DNA from: Flavihumibacter solisilvae
Lineage (GTDB): Bacteria > Bacteroidota > Bacteroidia > Chitinophagales > Chitinophagaceae
Length of the DNA: 64,000 nt
Reading direction: 5' to 3'
Assembly: GCF_000814475.1 (NCBI RefSeq)
Contig: NZ_JSVC01000011.1
Location: forward strand, 62,001-126,000
Below, piece by piece: positions 54,742 to 63,064 of the stretch. Within the stretch, counting starts at the first letter, position 1. Every line of letters begins with the position of its first letter. A program made the position numbers and the translations under genes. Under the pieces are notes generated by a model. It saw nothing but the letters and a program-made list of their open reading frames with translations, searched no databases and was not told the origin of the DNA.

Positions 54742-57700
54742 TCATGACCTGCTCTCGTGGATGGATTTATCTATTGTTTCTTCCTGCATTTTTCCTTCTT
54801 CATATTTTTTCAACTTCCTGCCATAAGAAATTTTCGTAATAAGCACATACAATACGGGAACAACGAATATCGCGAGTGTGGTTGCTGCAAGCATTCCGCC
54901 AAATACTGTCCAGCCAATAGTCTTCCGGCTTTCCGCAGCGGCACCAGATGCAAAGGCCAGGGGAAGTACACCCAGGATAAAGGCCAGGCTCGTCATCACA
55001 ATCGGACGCAAACGAAGCTCAACTGCCTGCAAGGTGGCGTGAACGATATCCATCCCCTTATCAACCCTTTCCTTCGCAAACTCTACGATCAGGATGGCGT
55101 TTTTGGCTGCCAGCCCGATCAGTGTGATCAACCCGATCTGTGCATAAATGTTATTACTTAGTGCCGGGAGAAAAGTGAGTGTCAGGATTGAACCGAATGC
55201 ACCGATCGGTACGGCGAAAAGTACGGAGAAGGGAACCGACCAGCTTTCATACAAAGCTGCCAGGAACAGGAACACAAATACAATGGAAATGGCGAAGATG
55301 ATGTTTTGTGTGTTACCGGCGGCAATCTCTTCACGGCTTAATCCTGAGAATTCATAACTATAGCCATCCGGAAGCGTCTCAGCCACTTCACGTAATGCCT
55401 GTAAAGCCTGCCCGCTGCTGTAACCTTCTTTTGGTGATCCATTTATTTCCGCAGACCGGTAAATGTTATAGTGGGAAATTACGGCAGGCGCCTCAATCAC
55501 TTTTGTTGTGATCAGTGAACCCAGCGGAACCATGTTTCCCTGGCTGTTACGGACATAAAATCTTTTTACGAGCTCAAGATTGCTCCGGTAGGTACTGTCG
55601 GCCTGCGAGAACACCCTGAAGTTTCTTCCATACACATTAAAATCATTGACGTAGCTGCTTCCGAGAAAAGTTGACAGGGTAGCGAATACATCGGACACCT
55701 GGACACCAAGTTTTTTCGCCTGCTCACGATCTACATCCATCTGGTAGCTTGGTGTGCGCGCGTTAAAGAAAGTAAATGCAAATCCTATTTCAGGTCGCTG
55801 ATACAATTTTCCCAGGAACTCGTTCGTCACTTTTTCAAACTGTTGAAGGCTATCGGTGCTCGTGGTCTGCTGAAGTTCGAATGTAAAGCCGGAAGTGGCT
55901 CCCAAACCGGGAATGGCAGGTGGCGCGATTACCAGGATCCTGGCTTCTTTGATATCGGCAGTAATCGACCTGATCTTGTTCATAATCGCCTGGGCATGCT
56001 GGCCTTTATCTTTTCGTTTGTCCCATGGCTTCAGGCTGACGAATATTGTACCTGCATTTGACTTCGTGGAAAAGCTGATAATATTAAGCCCCGCGAGTCC
56101 GCCCACCACGTTCGTCTCAGGTATCTTCATGATCCTCCCGATAATATCATTCAGCATGGCCACACTTCGACCGGTACTTGTCGCCTCCGGCATTTCATAG
56201 GTAACAAACATCCTGCCTTCATCTTCGGTCGGCAAAAACCCCGTTGGTTTGTTTTTGAAAAGGAAGAACAGGCCAACGAACAACACAACCAACATTGCGA
56301 GGACAAATGGCGTTCTGCGGATCCACGCTGCCACTGAACTTGCGTAACCGCGCGTTACCTTGTTAAACCACCTGTTGAAATGGAAGAAGAAATTTTCCAG
56401 CCAGTTACGTTTTGCACCCTCTTCTTTAGATGGCTTCAACATCAGGCTGCAAAGGGCCGGAGTGAGCGACAATGCCACAAACGCTGAAATCAACACGGAT
56501 ACCGCAATGGTGATGGCAAACTGCTGGTAAAGCCTTCCCACAATACCGGGAATGAATCCCACAGGTATAAATACTGCAGCCAGGATCAGGGCGATGGCGA
56601 TCACAGGTCCGGAGATATCGTGCATGGCTTTCTGCGTTGCCTCTTTCGGCGACATTTTATCGTGATCGATATTGTGCTGCACAGCTTCCACCACCACAAT
56701 GGCGTCATCCACCACAATTCCGATCGCAAGTACAAAGGCAAATAAAGTCAGTGTATTAATTGTAAAACCAAGCGGACCAAAAAATATAAATGCACCAATG
56801 AGTGATACCGGGATGGCCAATACCGGGATGAGTGTTGCCCTCCAGCTTTGGAGAAAAAGGAATACCACGAACACTACCAGCGCCATCGCTTCCAGGAAAG
56901 TATGCAGTACTTCATTGATAGAAGCATTAACAACCGTAACCGTTTCGAGCGGAATGGAATAATCCACGTCTTTCGGGAAGTTCTTCTTCAGTTCGTTCAG
57001 CGTCTTCAATACCCCTTCGTACGTATCTAATGCGTTGGCTCCGGGCGCCTGGTAAATCAGGAGAAAAGCGGCAGGCTTTCCCATCGCGAAGGCATTGATG
57101 CCATAGTCAAATTTGCCAAGCTCAACGCGGGCCACATCTCTCAGGTACACAATGCTACCTTCCGCGGGGCGATTCCGAACAATGATGTCCTCAAATTGCT
57201 GCCTGGTGTTAAGGCGGCTGTTTGTAAGAACAGAGTACTCAAAAGTCTGTGCAATCGGCTGTGGGTTACCTCCTACCGTTCCGGCTGCTACCTGCAGGTT
57301 TTGTTCCGCGAGAGCTGCATTTACTTCTGATGGTGTCATCCTGAGTGCTGCAAGCTTTTCCGGGTTGAGCCAGATACGCATACTGAAATCATCAGCCCTC
57401 GAGAAAACATCTCCCACCCCTTTAACGCGGGTAATGGCATCTTTTACATAGAGGTTAACGTAGTTGCCTATAAAATTCACATCGTGTGTTCCGTTCGGCG
57501 AATAAAACGCAAGGGCGACCATTATACTTGGATTGCGTTTCCTGACGGTAAGACCCAGTCGCTTCACGGCGTCGGGAAGTGTTGGCTCAGCAACGCTCAC
57601 CCGGTTCTGCACATCAAGAGTGGCTATATTAATATTGGTCCCTACTTCGAAATTAACTGTAATACTGCTCTGCCCGCTGCTTGTGCTGTTGCTCGTCATG

Positions 57701-57933
57701 TATGTCATGCCGGGTGTTCCGTTCACCTGCGTTTCAATGGCCGTTGTTGTCGTCTGTTCAACGGTTTGCGCATCCGCGCCGATAAAGTTGCCACTGATGG
57801 ACACTGTCGGCGGCGTGATTTCGGGATACTGGGCAATCGGCAGATTGAATAAAGAAATGAGTCCAACCAACACGATCACAACGGAAATAACTATTGCGGT
57901 TACCGGGCGTCGTATAAAAGTATCTGCTATCAT
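54742..57933 (-). CDS. RND efflux pump, HAE1 (AcrB-like) inner-membrane subunit
   Basis: A 1063-residue proton-driven exporter with two 6-helix repeats and two large periplasmic loops. N-terminal start MIADTFIRRPVTAIVISVVIVLVGL is standard. TM4 has the proton-relay aspartates in GIVVDDAIVVVEAVQ; the pore docking loops and the second half (IFAISIVFVFLFLAALYESWSVP, IGLAAKNAILIVEFAKE) are intact. A long C-terminal tail is polar. Third gene of a tolC-adaptor-pump operon, 18 bases behind the adaptor. Substrate range is unknown; AcrB-type members export lipophilic drugs and bile acids. Confidence 0.96.
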   Translation of the reverse strand: MIADTFIRRPVTAIVISVVIVLVGLISLFNLPIAQYPEITPPTVSISGNFIGADAQTVEQTTTTAIETQVNGTPGMTYMTSNSTSSGQSSITVNFEVGTNINIATLDVQNRVSVAEPTLPDAVKRLGLTVRKRNPSIMVALAFYSPNGTHDVNFIGNYVNLYVKDAITRVKGVGDVFSRADDFSMRIWLNPEKLAALRMTPSEVNAALAEQNLQVAAGTVGGNPQPIAQTFEYSVLTNSRLNTRQQFEDIIVRNRPAEGSIVYLRDVARVELGKFDYGINAFAMGKPAAFLLIYQAPGANALDTYEGVLKTLNELKKNFPKDVDYSIPLETVTVVNASINEVLHTFLEAMALVVFVVFLFLQSWRATLIPVLAIPVSLIGAFIFFGPLGFTINTLTLFAFVLAIGIVVDDAIVVVEAVQHNIDHDKMSPKEATQKAMHDISGPVIAIALILAAVFIPVGFIPGIVGRLYQQFAITIAVSVLISAFVALSLTPALCSLMLKPSKEEGAKRNWLENFFFHFNRWFNKVTRGYASSVAAWIRRTPFVLAMLVVLFVGLFFLFKNKPTGFLPTEDEGRMFVTYEMPEATSTGRSVAMLNDIIGRIMKIPETNVVGGLAGLNIISFSTKSNAGTIFVSLKPWDKRKDKGQHAQAIMNKIRSITADIKEARILVIAPPAIPGLGATSGFTFELQQTTSTDSLQQFEKVTNEFLGKLYQRPEIGFAFTFFNARTPSYQMDVDREQAKKLGVQVSDVFATLSTFLGSSYVNDFNVYGRNFRVFSQADSTYRSNLELVKRFYVRNSQGNMVPLGSLITTKVIEAPAVISHYNIYRSAEINGSPKEGYSSGQALQALREVAETLPDGYSYEFSGLSREEIAAGNTQNIIFAISIVFVFLFLAALYESWSVPFSVLFAVPIGAFGSILTLTFLPALSNNIYAQIGLITLIGLAAKNAILIVEFAKERVDKGMDIVHATLQAVELRLRPIVMTSLAFILGVLPLAFASGAAAESRKTIGWTVFGGMLAATTLAIFVVPVLYVLITKISYGRKLKKYEEGKMQEETIDKSIHESRS

Positions 57934-57951
57934 GCTTGATCGGCTTTAGGT

Positions 57952-59079
57952 CTATTGTTTTGGCTTATCTGCGGCTGCTGGTGCAGCAGGCGGTACACTT
58001 TCAATTACAGCACCCTCCCTCAGGGCCTGCACACCCTGTGTAACAACCGAATCACCAGGGGCCAGCCCTTCGCGTACGATTATGTTCGATCCAATCACTG
58101 TTCCCAGTACTACTTTCTTTTGCGTAACCTTACTGCTGTCTGTCTTCACATACACAAAAAATTCTCCCAACTGCTCAGTAATGGATTTGTATGGAATGAT
58201 AATAGTATTTGCCGGGGCATCAGTTTTTACCCTCACAACTGCATTCATGCCGGCGCGCAGGGTTTTGTCCGGGTTGGGAAATACTATCCTTGCCTTGATG
58301 GTTCCGGTCTGCGGATCAACAGCACGGTCCATCAATAAAAGCTTTCCGTGGTGTGGATAGATGTCCGTTCCAAATGCGAGGGAGAAAATGGAGTCCTGCT
58401 TTTTTTGCTGCAGGAACTGGCTGAACCGGTAGATCTCCCGCTGGTCAAGATTAATGTCAGCCGCAAGTTCATTGTCTGAAGAAATTGTATTCAGCACTGT
58501 TTGACCGGCAACCACTGCCGTACCACTCTTCACAAGTGAAATACCAATAAGTCCGTCGAAGGGAGCTGTTACTTTTGTATAACGGACACTTGTCTGAACA
58601 GCACTGATGTTGGCCTTTGCTGCTTCCGATTGTTTCTTTGCCACCTCCAGTGCCGCTTCTGCATTGTCCACGAGCTGTTTTGCGATCGCATCATTCTTTT
58701 CCAGTTCATGATATCGGTCTACATCTTTTTGCGCCCTTACAAGGTTGGCCTCCTGCACCTGCAGGTTGGCAACGGCCTGGCCATAATTCGCCTCGTACAA
58801 CTGGGCATCGATACTGTAGAGCAGCTGGCCCTTCTTAGCCCTTGCTCCATCCGCGATATGGATTCCCGTTATGAAACCACTGACCTGTGCGCGGAGATCA
58901 ACCTGGTTGAGCGGATTGACCGTTGCCGGAAATTCTTCATAAAATACGGCAGTTCCCTGGCGCACTTCCTGGAGTACAACTTTCACCGGGGGCGGCGCTG
59001 CCGGAGGCGGCGGAGTTGAGTTGCCGCATGCAGCAGCGAACGTCAGCAATATGATACCGGTATATTGAGATATGTTCAT
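57952..59079 (-). CDS. RND efflux periplasmic adaptor (AcrA-like lipoprotein)
   Basis: A 375-residue membrane fusion protein. Lipobox FAAAC with Cys18 anchors it, followed by a Pro-rich linker. The first lipoyl half is VDLRAQVSGFITGIHIADGARAKKGQLLY, a helical hairpin spans about 85-155, and the second half is VTAPFDGLIGISLVKSGTAV. GRLLLMDRAVDPQTGTI-type text (here LLLMDRAVDPQTGTIKARIVFPN) is typical of the AcrA beta-barrel domain. Between tolC (9-base gap) and the pump gene. Confidence 0.95.
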   Translation of the reverse strand: MNISQYTGIILLTFAAACGNSTPPPPAAPPPVKVVLQEVRQGTAVFYEEFPATVNPLNQVDLRAQVSGFITGIHIADGARAKKGQLLYSIDAQLYEANYGQAVANLQVQEANLVRAQKDVDRYHELEKNDAIAKQLVDNAEAALEVAKKQSEAAKANISAVQTSVRYTKVTAPFDGLIGISLVKSGTAVVAGQTVLNTISSDNELAADINLDQREIYRFSQFLQQKKQDSIFSLAFGTDIYPHHGKLLLMDRAVDPQTGTIKARIVFPNPDKTLRAGMNAVVRVKTDAPANTIIIPYKSITEQLGEFFVYVKTDSSKVTQKKVVLGTVIGSNIIVREGLAPGDSVVTQGVQALREGAVIESVPPAAPAAADKPKQ

Positions 59080-59088
59080 AGTAAAGTA

Positions 59089-60402
59089 TTAATAAGTGAG
59101 CAGTCCAAGTGATCGTTGAACATCCACTTTGCTTGCAAGCAGGTTATACAATGCTGTATAATAATTGATGGATGCTGTCCTGAGGTCTGTTTCGGAATTG
59201 ATGACTTCCAGGTAGGTTTTAATTCCGTTCTTGTATTGCAGCTGTATCACGTCGTACACTTCTTTAGCCAGTGCCAGGTTTTCCTTCAATGCCACATAAT
59301 TAGCCAGGCTGCTTTTGTAAACAGCAATCGCCTGCGCATATTCCGAATGGATCACCTGTTTCAGGTTCAGGAGTTCCAGCTTGTTTCTCTCTACCTGGAA
59401 TTCCGCCGACCGGATATCAGCCCTGCGCTTTCCGCCCTGGAATATCGGGAAGGCCAGGGTGAACAAAGCATAGGAATTGGGATAGTTTACGCTGAAAAGG
59501 CTTTTGAATGCCTGGTTCTGGTAATTGAAATTATAAGCGCCTTCAAGCTCAAGAGACGGCAGGAATGCCCACCTGTTATATTTCAGGTTGGCCTCAAGCA
59601 GGTGCTGTTGCGTTTGAAGAAGTTTGTATTCTATCCTGCCGGTAAAGTCAACTGCCATAGTGGTGTCAACGACAGCATCCTGTTCCATTTTCAGGCTGTC
59701 GTAAGACAGTGATATAGCCTGTTCAACAGGGAAGCCCATCAGCGTTTTAAGGTATTCCAGTTTCGCCTTCAGCAGCTCCTGGTTGGAATGCAGGTCGGCT
59801 TTTGCATTGTTCAATGCAATTGTGGCCCGTTTATAATCTGTTTTGTCTGCAACACCGGCTTTATACTGGTTATAAGCATCCCTGAGGCTCCTGTCGATAC
59901 GTACAATATTCTCTGATGCAACTTTCACCTGCTGCATGGAACTCAGCACATCATAATAAGCTTTGGATACTGACGCCACCGTTTCAATCTTTTCGCTGCC
60001 AGTATTCTGCTCCGCCTGCAGGCGCACTTCCCTTTTCGTGCTGCTTGCCAGCAATACATCGCGGTTGAAAATCGTCTGGCTGAACATAAAGCGCGCTGCT
60101 GATACATTCTTCACGCCCAGCTCAATCACACGACCGTCAATGACAGCCGTCTGAATCTTAAAGTTGCGTTGATATGTATAAGCGAAATTCACCTGGGGAA
60201 ACCAATCAGCCAGTTTACTGCGTATAGTCTGGTCCGTTATCTCCTCATCAACCATTGCCTGCCTTATGGTCGGCTGATGTTCGAGTGAGTATGCAACAGC
60301 TTGCTGAAGGGTCATTACGGGTAAGGTGGTGTCCGTTCGCGGTTGTGCCACCACGGTAGATCGCATGACCAAAAACATCAACAGCATGAAAAAGTATCTC
60401 AT
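59089..60402 (-). CDS. TolC-family outer-membrane efflux protein
   Basis: A 437-residue outer-membrane channel of the RND operon. Signal peptide (MRYFFMLLMFLVMRSTVVAQ). The TolC fold shows in MTLQQAVAYSLEHQPTIRQAMVDEEI and in VIQLQYKNGIKTYLEVINSETDLRTASINYYTALYNLLASK near the end. First gene of the three-gene operon; a TATTTTTG element and inverted repeat lie upstream. Confidence 0.94.
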   Translation of the reverse strand: MRYFFMLLMFLVMRSTVVAQPRTDTTLPVMTLQQAVAYSLEHQPTIRQAMVDEEITDQTIRSKLADWFPQVNFAYTYQRNFKIQTAVIDGRVIELGVKNVSAARFMFSQTIFNRDVLLASSTKREVRLQAEQNTGSEKIETVASVSKAYYDVLSSMQQVKVASENIVRIDRSLRDAYNQYKAGVADKTDYKRATIALNNAKADLHSNQELLKAKLEYLKTLMGFPVEQAISLSYDSLKMEQDAVVDTTMAVDFTGRIEYKLLQTQQHLLEANLKYNRWAFLPSLELEGAYNFNYQNQAFKSLFSVNYPNSYALFTLAFPIFQGGKRRADIRSAEFQVERNKLELLNLKQVIHSEYAQAIAVYKSSLANYVALKENLALAKEVYDVIQLQYKNGIKTYLEVINSETDLRTASINYYTALYNLLASKVDVQRSLGLLTY

Positions 60403-60492
60403 GTTGAAGTACAGGTTATTGTGGGTGTATAGTGAACCAGTATAAGGCTAAGGGCAAAGCAATCGTGGCAGGTACGAGGGTACAGTTGAATA

Positions 60493-60500
60493 CAAAAATA
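60493..60500 (-). promoter_or_regulatory. -7 element (TATTTTTG) of the RND efflux operon
   Basis: Read on the minus strand, TATTTTTG matches TAnnTTTG, 90 bases ahead of the tolC ATG. A TTG lies 15 bases further upstream on that strand (60516-60518), slightly closer than the usual 17-23 spacing. Confidence 0.4.
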
Positions 60501-60520
60501 AACGATAAGAATACACAAAA

Positions 60521-60539
60521 CTCATTGATTCATAATGAG
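60521..60539. promoter_or_regulatory. Inverted repeat CTCATT-N7-AATGAG upstream of the RND operon
   Basis: CTCATT (60521-60526) and AATGAG (60534-60539) are perfect complements separated by 7 bases and sit just upstream of the -7 candidate. The AraC gene directly upstream makes it a possible regulator site; AraC sites are usually direct repeats, so this is weak. Confidence 0.35.
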
Positions 60540-60583
60540 TCACTACATCTACCGCAAATAACCGGGTATGTACCTTCGTATTT

Positions 60584-61450
60584 TCACTCCCGGCAGAACA
60601 GCTTCCTGTACCGGAGTGGATTTAACTGGTATTGCTGAAGGAACTGCCGGTTGAAGTTTGAGATGTTATTATAGCCGCACTCATAACAAACCTCGGTAAC
60701 CGTCATCTCGTTTTCAATCAGCAATTTGGCAGCCTTCTGCAATCGGAGTTCCTGGACAAAAGAAGAAAAAGTTTTCCGCGTGCGTTGAGAGAAAAAACGG
60801 GAGAATGCATTATCGTTCATCTGTGCCACACGGGCCGCATCAGACAGTGAAATATTATTTTCGAAATTGTTGGTGATCCAGTCAAGTACGTTGCAAAGGC
60901 GCCTTGATTCTTTTTCATTGAACCCGATCACGGATGCGTTGGTAATTGCTTCACATTCCTTCGATTCAGCGATCCCGGTCAGGATATCAACCAGGCAGAG
61001 CCAGCGTCGCATTCCTTTGAGCTCGACAATTTCGTGGAGTTTTGTGGCTATCCTGTCGCGTGTTTTACCTAAGATCTCAATGCCATTAAGACTCTGGTCA
61101 AACAACCGGGTGATGATGCGGGATTCGGGAAGGGCAAGAAAATCGGTTCCGAGCGATGCTTCTGTAAAATGAATAACAATGGATTTTGCCCGGAGCCCTG
61201 AGCCATCTTCGTAATACCTGTCATCGTTCTTGTAGGTGTGTGGAATATTCGGGCCAATAAACGCAAGGTTACCTGGTTCAAAGTCGCTTACTGCGTCGCC
61301 AATAAACCGTTTCCCGGTACTCTCGGTCACCATTACTATTTCATATTCGGGATGATAATGCCAGGGCGTGGGATAATAGTTATAGTCAAAATACTTTACC
61401 ACAAAGGAATGATCACTCTCACGGGGCAGGTACTCAAGCGCAGGCTTCAT
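60584..61450 (-). CDS. AraC-family transcriptional regulator
   Basis: A 288-residue regulator with N-terminal cupin ligand domain and C-terminal double HTH. Cupin text: FVVKYFDYNYYPTPWHYHPEYEIVMV, GNLAFIGPNIPHTYKNDD. The AraC domain (about 190-285) has NISLSDAARVAQMNDNAFSRFFSQRTRKTFSSFVQELRL and VTEVCYECGYNNISNFNRQFLQQYQLNPLRYR. It lies in the same orientation as the RND operon, 181 bases upstream of tolC, and is the likely controller. An unknown ligand is read by the cupin; sugar-type regulators share this layout. Confidence 0.92.
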   Translation of the reverse strand: MKPALEYLPRESDHSFVVKYFDYNYYPTPWHYHPEYEIVMVTESTGKRFIGDAVSDFEPGNLAFIGPNIPHTYKNDDRYYEDGSGLRAKSIVIHFTEASLGTDFLALPESRIITRLFDQSLNGIEILGKTRDRIATKLHEIVELKGMRRWLCLVDILTGIAESKECEAITNASVIGFNEKESRRLCNVLDWITNNFENNISLSDAARVAQMNDNAFSRFFSQRTRKTFSSFVQELRLQKAAKLLIENEMTVTEVCYECGYNNISNFNRQFLQQYQLNPLRYRKLFCRE

Positions 61451-61558
61451 TCTAATCTGATTGTTTTATGATGAAAAATTAGCCATTTTTTGACCGATTT
61501 TGCAAGAAAAGTATATGTTTCACATAAAATAATGGTGGTTTACCTTTTCCCGGCTTTT

Positions 61559-61566
61559 TAGATTTG
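61559..61566 (+). promoter_or_regulatory. -7 element (TAGATTTG) ahead of the glycosidase
   Basis: TAGATTTG matches TAnnTTTG and lies 55 bases ahead of the ATG. No TTG at the normal -33 distance. A palindrome GCCAGCTGGC (61586-61595) follows in the leader. Confidence 0.45.
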
Positions 61567-61621
61567 ACAACCTGATCCGTGCAGTGCCAGCTGGCGGACC
61601 GGTCAAACTAAATGCTGCTAT

Positions 61622-63064
61622 ATGAAAAAACGATTGCTTGGCACATTGCCTCGAACGGTTTTGCTGGCGTTGGTCAGTGTCCTATGTAGTTCAGCCTTAT
61701 TCAGTCAAACTAAAACAAATAGCCGGACGGCACCCGACTCCATTGTGCCGGTGGGTGTTGTCAAGGGCCTCAGCGATGATGCATTGCTGGAAACGGTACA
61801 AAGGCAAACCTTCCGTTTCTTCTGGCATGGCGCTCATCCTGTAAGCGGTCTGGCACTGGAAAGAAGCAATACTGTAAAGGCAGAACATTACTGGGACTAT
61901 ATCAACGAAGCCTGGGGTGAACCCAACTTCAGCAAAACAGAGTTTGGACCAGATGCCGGTGCGATCGGCGGAACAGGTTTCGGAATAATGGCCACGATCG
62001 TGGCAGTCGAAAGAGGCTGGATCGGCCGGGACACAGCAGTGCGCAGGCTGATAAAGATCGCTGACTTCCTGATCAACGCCGATTGCTATCATGGCATTTA
62101 CCCGCACTTCATGGACGGGCGCACGGGGAAAACAATCAGGTTTGACCGGCTCGACGACGGGGCGGACATCGTAGAAACCTCGTACCTGATCATGGGATTC
62201 CTGTGTGCAAGGGAATATTTCAAAGGCAACGATCCCCGTGAAGTTTACTTACGTAAACGTGTTGACCAGATCTGGGGCGCAGCGAACTGGAACTGGCATA
62301 CCAACAACAGCAATAAGTTGTTCTGGCACTGGAGCCCGAATAATGACTTTGACATGAATTTCCCCGTATGGGGCTGGAACGAATGCCTGATAACCTATAT
62401 CATGGCGGCTGCCTCTCCCCGGCATCCCATTTCGAAAGACGTATACAATGGAAGCTGGGTTGGAAGCGGAGGCTTCCGCAACGGCAAAACCTTTTACGGA
62501 ATTAAGCTGCCTTTAGGGAACTTTACAGCTGGTGGCCCTTTGTTTTTTGAACAGTATACTTTCCAGGGCATTGACCCGAACGGCCTGAAGGACACACTGG
62601 GAATTGACTACCTCGAACAAGCACGCAATCACACGCTGATAAACCGTGCATACTGTATGGAAAATCCTAAAAAGTTTAAGGGCTACAGTGAAAAATGCTG
62701 GGGACTAACGGCTGGCGACAGTTATAAAGGCTATGTAGCGCATTCGCCTGACGAAGACTTCGGCGTGATACAGCCGACAGCTGCGATCTCATCAATGCCG
62801 TACACACCAAAGGAAAGCATGCAGGCATTGCGGTACTTCTATGAAGAAATGGGTGACAGGATCTGGAGTATATATGGGTTCGTCGATGGCTTCAGCATCC
62901 ACCACAACTGGTATGCAAAGTCGCACCTGGCGATCGACCAGGGCCCGATCATCGTAATGATTGAAAACTATCGCACCGGCCTGCTCTGGAAGCTTTTTAT
63001 GGGAATCCCTGACATCCAGAACGGCCTGAAAAAACTCGGCTTCTCAAGCCCGAGAATTAAATGA
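61622..63064 (+). CDS. PF10091 glucoamylase-family protein (GH144-like)
   Basis: A 480-residue secreted alpha/alpha-barrel glycosidase. Signal peptide to about residue 29 (LCSSALFSQ). Family text: LSDDALLETVQRQTFRFFWHGAHPVSGLALERSN, AIGGTGFGIMATIVAVERGWI, LIKIADFLINADCYHGIYPHFMDG, ETSYLIMGFLCAREYF and NHTLINRAYCMENP. The family includes the GH144 endo-beta-1,2-glucanase of Chitinophaga pinensis, and several conserved acidic residues are present, but substrate is not proved. The stop overlaps the start of the next gene (ATGA). Confidence 0.88.
   Translation: MKKRLLGTLPRTVLLALVSVLCSSALFSQTKTNSRTAPDSIVPVGVVKGLSDDALLETVQRQTFRFFWHGAHPVSGLALERSNTVKAEHYWDYINEAWGEPNFSKTEFGPDAGAIGGTGFGIMATIVAVERGWIGRDTAVRRLIKIADFLINADCYHGIYPHFMDGRTGKTIRFDRLDDGADIVETSYLIMGFLCAREYFKGNDPREVYLRKRVDQIWGAANWNWHTNNSNKLFWHWSPNNDFDMNFPVWGWNECLITYIMAAASPRHPISKDVYNGSWVGSGGFRNGKTFYGIKLPLGNFTAGGPLFFEQYTFQGIDPNGLKDTLGIDYLEQARNHTLINRAYCMENPKKFKGYSEKCWGLTAGDSYKGYVAHSPDEDFGVIQPTAAISSMPYTPKESMQALRYFYEEMGDRIWSIYGFVDGFSIHHNWYAKSHLAIDQGPIIVMIENYRTGLLWKLFMGIPDIQNGLKKLGFSSPRIK

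Noticed and set aside
60432-60638. 68-codon plus-strand ORF between tolC and araC
   Set aside because: No coding character and it covers the promoter region of the RND operon.
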